Assembly (NCBI RefSeq): GCF_004349355.1
Contig: NZ_SMFK01000007.1
Span: forward strand, 110,947-174,946
Source: Flavobacterium cellulosilyticum
GTDB taxonomy: Bacteria > Bacteroidota > Bacteroidia > Flavobacteriales > Flavobacteriaceae
DNA: 64,000 nucleotides
Direction of reading: 5' to 3'
This document shows positions 58,265 through 64,000 of the stretch, one piece after another. The notes beneath the pieces were generated by a model. It saw only the letters and a program-made list of their open reading frames with translations, was not told where the DNA came from and made no database searches. Positions within the stretch are counted from its first letter, which is position 1. The number at the start of each line of letters is the position of its first letter. A program made the translations under genes and the position numbers.

Positions 58265-59620
58265 TTATTCTATCATTTCTTTTACTTCATCAAAATTCAA
58301 TCCTCCATAATTTCCTGAACTCATTAATAACAATGCCGAGTTTTCTAAATTTTGATTAAACAAAAAAGTTTTAAACTCCCCTGGATTGGTATAAATAATT
58401 AAATCTTTTCTATTGAATGCCATGGCAATTTGATCGTAAGTTACTTCTTCGAGTTGTTTTATTTTTACTGCATCTGGCGAATAGAAAACAACAGCAACAT
58501 CAGCATATTCCAATGCACCTTCGTATTCTTTCAGGAATTCGGAATTCAAACTACTGTACGTATGCAATTCTAAACAAGCCACCAAAGTTCGGTTTGGATA
58601 TTGTTCTTTCACGGCTTTTGTAGTTGCAGCCACCTTGCTTGGCGAATGCGCAAAATCTTTATACGCAACTTTCGTTTTGCTTTCAGCAATTTTTTCTAAT
58701 CGTTTTGATGCTCCTTTGAAACTCGCAATCGCTTCATAAAAATCGGCTTCGTCCACTCCCATATTTTGGCAAATCCATTTGGCTCCAGCCAAATTATTCA
58801 AATTATGCGCTCCAAAAACTTCAATTGGCATGGCGCCTTCTGGAGTTTCCAGCAAAGTAACTCCATCTTTTACTTCGTATTTTGGAGTTATATATGGAAT
58901 TTTACGAATTGGATTCAAAGCTACTTCGGCAACACGTTTTACTTCTGGATCTTCTTCATTGTATACCAAAATTCCGCCATTGGTAATTTTAGCAATAAAT
59001 ATTTCAAACTGTTCCACATAGAAATCATAAGTTGGAAACACATTAATATGATCCCAAGCAATTCCAGAAATCAAGGCAATATTGGGTTGATACAAATGAA
59101 ATTTTGGTCTGCGGTCTATTGGCGAAGACAAATACTCATCTCCTTCCAAAACGATAAAGTCATTTTCTTCCGTAAGATGCACCATCGTTTCAAAACCTTC
59201 TAGTTGAGCTCCGACCATATAATCAACTTCAATATTGTGATAATGCATCACGTGTAATATCATCGAAGTGATGGTTGTTTTTCCGTGCGAACCACCAATC
59301 ACTACGCGAGTTTTATTTTTGGATTGTTCGTATAAAAACTCAGGATAGGAATATATTTTAAGACCTAATTCTTGTGCTTTTAGTAATTCAGGATTATCCG
59401 CTTTAGCGTGCATCCCTAGGATTACAGCTTCAATATCTTGAGTTATTTTTTCTGGAAACCAACCCAATTCTACTGGTAAAATTCCTTTTTTATCTAATCG
59501 ACTTTTTGAAGGTTCAAAAATAGCGTCGTCACTTCCTGTAACCTGATATCCTTTATTGTGTAATGCCAAAGCAAGGTTGTGCATTGCGCTGCCACCAATG
59601 GCGATGAAATGTGTTTTCAT
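58265..59620 (-). CDS. mpl: UDP-N-acetylmuramate:L-alanyl-gamma-D-glutamyl-diaminopimelate ligase (peptidoglycan recycling)
   Basis: 451-residue Mur ligase-family protein. N-terminal Rossmann part HFIAIGGSAMHNLALALHNK, ATP loop IGGSHGKTTITS (108-119), central NIALISGIAWDHINVFPTYD, and C-terminal DFAHSPSKVAATTKAV. Re-attaches recycled murein tripeptide to UDP-MurNAc in the cytoplasm. First gene of the mpl-radC-HAD operon. Confidence 0.93.
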   Translation of the reverse strand: MKTHFIAIGGSAMHNLALALHNKGYQVTGSDDAIFEPSKSRLDKKGILPVELGWFPEKITQDIEAVILGMHAKADNPELLKAQELGLKIYSYPEFLYEQSKNKTRVVIGGSHGKTTITSMILHVMHYHNIEVDYMVGAQLEGFETMVHLTEENDFIVLEGDEYLSSPIDRRPKFHLYQPNIALISGIAWDHINVFPTYDFYVEQFEIFIAKITNGGILVYNEEDPEVKRVAEVALNPIRKIPYITPKYEVKDGVTLLETPEGAMPIEVFGAHNLNNLAGAKWICQNMGVDEADFYEAIASFKGASKRLEKIAESKTKVAYKDFAHSPSKVAATTKAVKEQYPNRTLVACLELHTYSSLNSEFLKEYEGALEYADVAVVFYSPDAVKIKQLEEVTYDQIAMAFNRKDLIIYTNPGEFKTFLFNQNLENSALLLMSSGNYGGLNFDEVKEMIE

Positions 59621-59638
59621 TATTTAAATCCAATTTTT

Positions 59639-59672
59639 AAATTCCAAATTCCAATTGAACAACTTGGAATTT
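59639..59672. repeat. Heptanucleotide repeat (AAATTCC x2) with inverted copy
   Basis: Two AAATTCC units (59639-59652) followed by TTGGAATTT (59664-59672), which pairs with AAATTCCAA (59646-59654) in a 9-bp hairpin. Lies in the 64-bp gap before mpl. Confidence 0.65.
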
Positions 59673-59684
59673 AGAGAATGATTA

Positions 59685-60371
59685 TTATTTATAGAATTGT
59701 TCTTTCAATTCCTGTGCTTTTTTGGTTTCTTTTAATTTATTCAAATATAAATTATATAATGTTTGAAAAGTAATTTTTGATTTACCAATTTCATTCGCTT
59801 TTACATACAATATTTCTGCTGATGTGTATCTTTTAAAATACTCTTCTATTTGACCTCGGGACAAATAACCGTCAACAGGAGATAATTGTAATAATTCATT
59901 AGAATATCGAACAGCTTTAGATTCACTTCCGCCGATAATACCTGGTAGTTGAAGATACAAAACTACTAATGCCCATCGCGCTTCAATGTGCTTAGGATTT
60001 AGTATTATGGCTTTTTCGAAAGAAGATTTCACCTCTCCAATCATACCCAAAGCCACAAATTTATTTGAATCTTTAGCTTTCATCCCCAGAACACCTCCAT
60101 ATTTAAAAAAATAATTAGCTTCAGATGGTTTTAATTCTTTTAGTTTTTTATAATAAATGATTGCCTTGTCCCAAGATTTATTATGACCAGCAATATCTCC
60201 AAGATATTCTATTGATTTTAAGTCAGAAGGATCAGTTTTTATAGCTGATTCGAAAAAATCTTGTGCTTGAATGAATTTTCTTTCCTTAAACAAGCGTTCC
60301 CCTTTTTCAAAATTAGTTTGAGACCATGTTAATACATGAAGAAATAAAAAGAAAATTATAATGAGTTTCAT
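59685..60371 (-). CDS. Periplasmic tetratricopeptide-repeat protein
   Basis: 228 residues. Signal peptide MKLIIIFFLFLHVLTWSQ, then about four TPR units (e.g. KGERLFKERKFIQAQDFFES, WDKAIIYYKKLKELKPSEAN, SFEKAIILNPKHIEARWALV). A scaffold for protein-protein contacts; partner not evident. 65 bp before mpl in the same direction. Confidence 0.82.
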   Translation of the reverse strand: MKLIIIFFLFLHVLTWSQTNFEKGERLFKERKFIQAQDFFESAIKTDPSDLKSIEYLGDIAGHNKSWDKAIIYYKKLKELKPSEANYFFKYGGVLGMKAKDSNKFVALGMIGEVKSSFEKAIILNPKHIEARWALVVLYLQLPGIIGGSESKAVRYSNELLQLSPVDGYLSRGQIEEYFKRYTSAEILYVKANEIGKSKITFQTLYNLYLNKLKETKKAQELKEQFYK

Positions 60372-60605
60372 TCTTCAAAAATAAGGAAATTTTAAAAGAG
60401 TAAACTTACTTATTATAGTTTAAAATCTTAAATAAAATATAAATGATTCATAATATAAAAGAAACATTAACCTAACATTACGGGCCTACTTTCGTATAAA
60501 TAATATATGAAATTAAAATGAAATTAAATAGTTCACTTCCACTAATGATATTGTGCAAATTACTTCTGCACTCGGCAGACTACTAAGACTGATAAAAGTC
60601 AAAAT

Positions 60606-61421
60606 ATGAAAAAGAAAAGAAAAATTCCCCTTGTTGTTATCAGTGATGTTCATTTAGGAACTTATGGCTGCCATGCCAATGAATTATTACAATACCTTAA
60701 ATCGATTCAGCCAAAAATATTGGTGTTAAACGGCGACATTATTGACATGTGGAGTTTTAGCAAGCGCTATTTCCCAGCTGCTCACATGAATGTGTTAAGG
60801 CAAATAATTAAAATGTCTAATCTTGGAACTCGTGTAATTTATATTACTGGAAATCACGATGAAGCCTTGCGAAAATACACCGATTTCATTCTTGGGAATT
60901 TTGAATTAGTTGACAAACTAGTATTAGATTTGAATGGTAAGAAAACATGGATTTTTCATGGTGATGTATTTGATTCTTCTACGAAAGGATATGCAAAAAT
61001 CCTCGCAAAATTAGGAGGAAAAGGCTACGATCTGTTAATCTTATTTAACAGTTTCATCAACTGGATTCTTGTTTTATTAGGTAGAGAGAAAAGAAGTTTT
61101 TCGAAAATTATTAAAGACAGCGTGAAAAAAGCTGTGTCGTTTGTATCAAATTTTGAAACAACTGCGGCCGAAATTGCCATTCAAAAAAAATACAGTTATG
61201 TTGTTTGTGGACATATTCACAAACCTCAAATGAAGATGATTGAAAATGAGCACGGTAAAGTATTGTATTTAAACAGTGGCGATTGGATTGAAAACCTTAC
61301 CGCTTTAGAATACAATAAAGAAAAATGGTCACTTTACCACTACAATAAATCCAATTTTTCAGTAGATGAAACAAATGAAGATAAAATCATAAACGATATT
61401 GTAAACAAAATTTTATCTTAA
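60606..61421 (+). CDS. LpxH-like calcineurin-type metallophosphoesterase
   Basis: 271 residues. Metal-binding motifs in order: SDVHLG (13-18), GDIIDMW, GNHDE, HGDVFD, and GHIHKP. Resembles UDP-2,3-diacylglucosamine hydrolases, which act in lipid A synthesis, but the family includes other phosphoesterases. The stop is followed immediately by the glycosyltransferase ATG, so the pair is coexpressed. Confidence 0.85.
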   Translation: MKKKRKIPLVVISDVHLGTYGCHANELLQYLKSIQPKILVLNGDIIDMWSFSKRYFPAAHMNVLRQIIKMSNLGTRVIYITGNHDEALRKYTDFILGNFELVDKLVLDLNGKKTWIFHGDVFDSSTKGYAKILAKLGGKGYDLLILFNSFINWILVLLGREKRSFSKIIKDSVKKAVSFVSNFETTAAEIAIQKKYSYVVCGHIHKPQMKMIENEHGKVLYLNSGDWIENLTALEYNKEKWSLYHYNKSNFSVDETNEDKIINDIVNKILS

Positions 61422-62411
61422 ATGAAAATATTTTACGCTATACAAGCAACAGGAAATGGACACATCAGTAGAGCCATACAATTATATCCTTTTCTACAAA
61501 AATATGGTTCAGTAGATTTCTTCTTAAGTGGTAACAATTCTAGTTTGAATATTGATTTACCAGTAAAATTCAAAAGTGAAGGTTGTAGTTTGCATTATAG
61601 CAAATGTGGCGGTTTAAATTATTGGGATATTGTTAAAAACATCAAACCTACTCAAATATATAAGGATGCAAAGTCATTACCTTTAAAAAATTATGATGTG
61701 ATTATTAATGATTTTGAATCAATTACTTCGCTTGCTTGTAAATTGCAAAAGGTACATTCGGTACAGTTTGGACACCAAGCTAGTTTTATTTCTAAAAACA
61801 CGCCTAGACCAGAAAAAAAAAACATTATGGGTGAAATGATCCTGAAACATTATGCCACTTCACCAAAACACATTGGGTTGCATTTTGAAAAATATGATTC
61901 CTTTATTCACCCACCAATTATCAAAGATGAAATCATAAATTCAAACCCTAAGAACTTAAATCATATCACGGTCTATTTGCCTTCTTTTCAAAAAGATTGT
62001 TTAGAAAAAGCGTTTAATAAACTTGCTGATGTCCAATTTCACTGGTTTTTAAATGACATAGCTTTCAAATACTCTGAAGGGAATATCACATATTTCCCAG
62101 TTGATCAGAAACAGTTTAATGTCAGTTTAATAAACTGTGACGGAATCATTACTGGAGGAGGTTTCGAAACTCCTGCAGAGGCCTTGTACTTGAGAAAAAA
62201 AATTCTAAGCATTCCAATTCGTGACCACTATGAACAAGAAAGTAATGCCGCAGCTTTAAAAAAAATGGGCGTTCCAGTTGTATATGAAATAGATGAAGAT
62301 TTTGATAAAATTATTAAAAACTGGTTGAACACAAAAATAATCTACCCCAAAATACAACCTAATAATATCCCTGAAACTTTACAACATTTATTCGACACGT
62401 ATCATAATTAA
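61422..62411 (+). CDS. MurG-like glycosyltransferase
   Basis: 329 residues, GT-B fold. N-terminal AIQATGNGHISRAIQLYPFL and C-terminal nucleotide-sugar site CDGIITGGGFETPAEALYLRKKILSIPIRDHYEQ are typical of the GT28/GT1-like group. Acceptor unknown; coupling to the LpxH-like enzyme (0 bp gap) suggests envelope lipid or glycolipid metabolism. Confidence 0.85.
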   Translation: MKIFYAIQATGNGHISRAIQLYPFLQKYGSVDFFLSGNNSSLNIDLPVKFKSEGCSLHYSKCGGLNYWDIVKNIKPTQIYKDAKSLPLKNYDVIINDFESITSLACKLQKVHSVQFGHQASFISKNTPRPEKKNIMGEMILKHYATSPKHIGLHFEKYDSFIHPPIIKDEIINSNPKNLNHITVYLPSFQKDCLEKAFNKLADVQFHWFLNDIAFKYSEGNITYFPVDQKQFNVSLINCDGIITGGGFETPAEALYLRKKILSIPIRDHYEQESNAAALKKMGVPVVYEIDEDFDKIIKNWLNTKIIYPKIQPNNIPETLQHLFDTYHN

Positions 62412-62526
62412 AACGAATGTTGTTTTACCATTGATTAAAGAGATTCAATCCTATATTTATACAACAATTTAAATACACTATATTATTATATTATCAGTTT
62501 CTTTTTTTTAAGAACTGACAATCCAA

Positions 62527-63525
62527 CTAATCTTCTTGATTTTTAAATCCAAATAAGTTACCTTTCATAAACAATTTCAAATCTTTTTTTAATGATTTGC
62601 TATTTCGCTTAGTCAATTCAGGCCCATCCAAATCACTTAAATCTGGTTTTCCTGCATTTACCCACGCAGTATACCAATAACTGGCAGTTTCTGTCACGGC
62701 TTTTTTCATTTGACTTTCGACCATTCCATTTAAAGCTATATTCAATCTAGAAGTGTAATCATCTGAAAATTTTGCAGCATTATATTTATTTTTTACAATT
62801 GCACCTTGAGCGTCAACAACAAATATATTATTCTCTTTTGTTGTAGTTCTCAATTGTTTATCAGCTGACAAAAGAGGTGTTGCTAAACTATGCGAATCAT
62901 TTATTATTTTCCATGTATGAAGGCTTATGTTTTCTATATATTGAGGTGGAGCTACTGTAAATTTATAATTATTGACAAAAAGTTCTGGGATTCTACTTTC
63001 CCAAAGGGCATGTATTCCTTTTTGCTCTGTTAATTGGCCGTCATAATTGACCGATGTATGCAATGGCATGTGCGCATCGCCAATGTAATGTCCTAAATCT
63101 GCTGCTAAGAAAAGTATTTCGGCTCTGTTTTTTTCTTTAAAAGCTTTAGTTAGTTTCACCATCATTTCATCGATAAACCATGGAAGAATACCATTATTCA
63201 ATAAAAATTTAGAATCATATTTTTTATTAGCTTCTGCCAAAGTTTTAGGTAAACTATCCTGTGAACCAAAGTTTTCCATATCGAAAAAATGTCTTGGATT
63301 TTCCTCTTTATAATTTAAAGAATATTTACGAATATCTGGAACAGTAGATTCCTGAGTTATAAAGTCGATATGATTATAAAAAAAGGTTAACATTGGTTTT
63401 GGTAAAACCATAACAGCTGCCTTATTGATATATTCATGACCTACTATTCCCCATGATATCGTAACAAAACTAATTGATATAATAGAAATAGTTATAAAGA
63501 TTGGTTTTAATTTAAACTTTTTCAT
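62527..63525 (-). CDS. Zinc-dependent phospholipase C / S1-P1 nuclease-like protein
   Basis: 332 residues. Signal peptide (to about 25) then WGIVGHEYINKAAV, with the N-terminal Trp and His of the tri-zinc site; further ligands in ADLGHYIGDAHMPLHTSVNYDG (HxxxxDxHxPxH) and GIHALWESRI. The enzyme would act in the periplasm or outside on phospholipids or single-stranded nucleic acids; the two families share this site and cannot be told apart here. It has a consensus promoter and lies downstream of the rRNA operon. Confidence 0.87.
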   Translation of the reverse strand: MKKFKLKPIFITISIISISFVTISWGIVGHEYINKAAVMVLPKPMLTFFYNHIDFITQESTVPDIRKYSLNYKEENPRHFFDMENFGSQDSLPKTLAEANKKYDSKFLLNNGILPWFIDEMMVKLTKAFKEKNRAEILFLAADLGHYIGDAHMPLHTSVNYDGQLTEQKGIHALWESRIPELFVNNYKFTVAPPQYIENISLHTWKIINDSHSLATPLLSADKQLRTTTKENNIFVVDAQGAIVKNKYNAAKFSDDYTSRLNIALNGMVESQMKKAVTETASYWYTAWVNAGKPDLSDLDGPELTKRNSKSLKKDLKLFMKGNLFGFKNQED

Positions 63526-63548
63526 TTGTAAGTGATTTTTTAATGCAA

Positions 63549-63577
63549 CAAAGGTATTTCTTTCTTATAAAGAACAA
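63549..63577 (-). promoter_or_regulatory. Promoter of the phospholipase-like gene
   Basis: Minus strand TTG (63575-63577), 18 bp, TACCTTTG (63549-63556), 24 bp before the ATG: an exact -33/-7 consensus match. Confidence 0.75.
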
Positions 63578-63726
63578 GTTAAAATTTGTTTTTTAAACTT
63601 GTTATTAATAAATAATCCTTTCCTAATGCAACTCGTGTTATCGACCGATTCCAAGTTCAAAATATAGCCATGCTAAAAAGCGACGAACCTAGCCCTTAGG
63701 CGAACAGGGCATACCAATAAAAAAAA

Positions 63727-63754
63727 GAACCCCAACCTTTTCAGGTTGGGGTTC
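63727..63754 (-). terminator. rRNA operon terminator
   Basis: GAACCCCAACCT/AGGTTGGGGTTC, a perfect 12-bp stem with a 4-nt loop and an eight-T tract on the minus strand, right after 5S. Confidence 0.92.
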
Positions 63755-63762
63755 AATAAAGA

Positions 63763-63873
63763 AAGGCGACGACATACTCTCCCACATAACTGCAGTACCA
63801 TCTGCGCAGGCGGGCTTAACTACTCTGTTCGGGATGGGAAGAGGTGAGCCCCGCCGCAATAACCACCTTAAGG
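63763..63873 (-). rRNA. rrf: 5S ribosomal RNA
   Basis: On the minus strand the region reads AAGGTGGTTATTGCGGCGGG..., with the invariant CACCTCTTCCCATCCCGAAC and AGTTAAGCCCGCC.TGCGC.GATGGTACTGC segments, and ends GGGAGAGTATGTCGTCGCC. The ends pair as helix I. Ends are set by homology and may be off by a few bases. 23S should lie beyond the right edge. Confidence 0.93.
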
Positions 63874-63892
63874 CTATTTGTCGTAAAGTTTC

Positions 63893-63948
63893 AATGTCTA
63901 ATGTCTTAATGTACCTAGGACACTTTCGACTTTTGACTTTTGACTTTC
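63893..63948. repeat. Two heptanucleotide tracts in the 23S-5S spacer
   Basis: AATGTCT, AATGTCT, TAATGTA at 63893-63913 and CACTTTC, GACTTTT, GACTTTT, GACTTTC at 63921-63948. Both have a 7-bp period and unrelated sequences. Confidence 0.72.
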
Positions 63949-63952
63949 AGAC

Positions 63953-63969
63953 TGTCCGCGCGGCGGACA
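63953..63969. repeat. GC-rich hairpin in the 23S-5S spacer
   Basis: TGTCCGC and GCGGACA form a perfect 7-bp stem with loop GCG, unusually GC-rich in this spacer. Possibly an RNA-processing signal. Confidence 0.5.
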
Positions 63970-64000
63970 AATATCTTAACATACTGAGATAAAGAAAAAA

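Noticed and set aside
60518..60586. 22-codon ORF (MKLNSSLPLMILCKLLLHSADY) before the LpxH-like gene
   Set aside because: Too short and without conserved features or a clear initiation context; it may be chance in the leader.

Overview
The window is AT-rich chromosomal DNA of a member of the Flavobacteriaceae, most likely a Flavobacterium. The grounds are a SusC/SusD pair, promoter boxes of the Bacteroidetes form TTG-N18..20-TAnnTTTG, few Shine-Dalgarno sequences, and a fused str/S10/spc/alpha ribosomal gene array without tuf.

Layout. 1-6550 is a nitrate-assimilation locus: a nitrate reductase fused to a flavin reductase module (cut by the left edge), a divergent FNR-like regulator, the wreck of a nitrate import operon (frameshifted porin fused by deletion to the 3' part of an ABC ATPase gene), an intact second ABC ATPase, a chlorite-dismutase-like heme protein and a small membrane protein. 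6590-14210 is accessory: an M3 peptidase, two orphan genes each followed by a long imperfect palindrome that resembles an integron attC site, an IS1182-type insertion sequence between them, and a beta-hydroxyacid dehydrogenase. 14262-25600, all minus strand, is housekeeping: a LysM/NlpC hydrolase, two different aconitases, a MoxR ATPase, a SurA-like isomerase and carA.

25866-43055 (minus) holds the ribosomal genes: rpsL-rpsG-fusA-rpsJ, then rplC through rplQ with secY, infA, rpmJ and rpoA. 43325-51300 (plus) has an Omp85-like protein and a SusC/SusD/lipoprotein uptake operon, followed by a metalloprotease pseudogene (51424-52797). 52904-62411 carries rlmB, a rhomboid protease, rarA, the mpl-radC-HAD operon, a TPR protein, an LpxH-like phosphoesterase and a glycosyltransferase. 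62527-63525 is a zinc-dependent phospholipase C/nuclease-like protein. A 5S rRNA gene on the minus strand closes the window, so an rRNA operon continues to the right.

How it fits together. The divergent nitrate promoters share three TACGTA motifs spaced exactly 10 bp apart and placed at equal distances from both predicted starts. The downstream transporter is broken, so nitrate uptake through this operon is probably lost although the reductase reads through intact. The intergenic DNA also shows a recurring pattern of short tandem repeats with a constant 7-bp period but a different sequence at each locus, and two copies of a structured intergenic element in opposite orientation.
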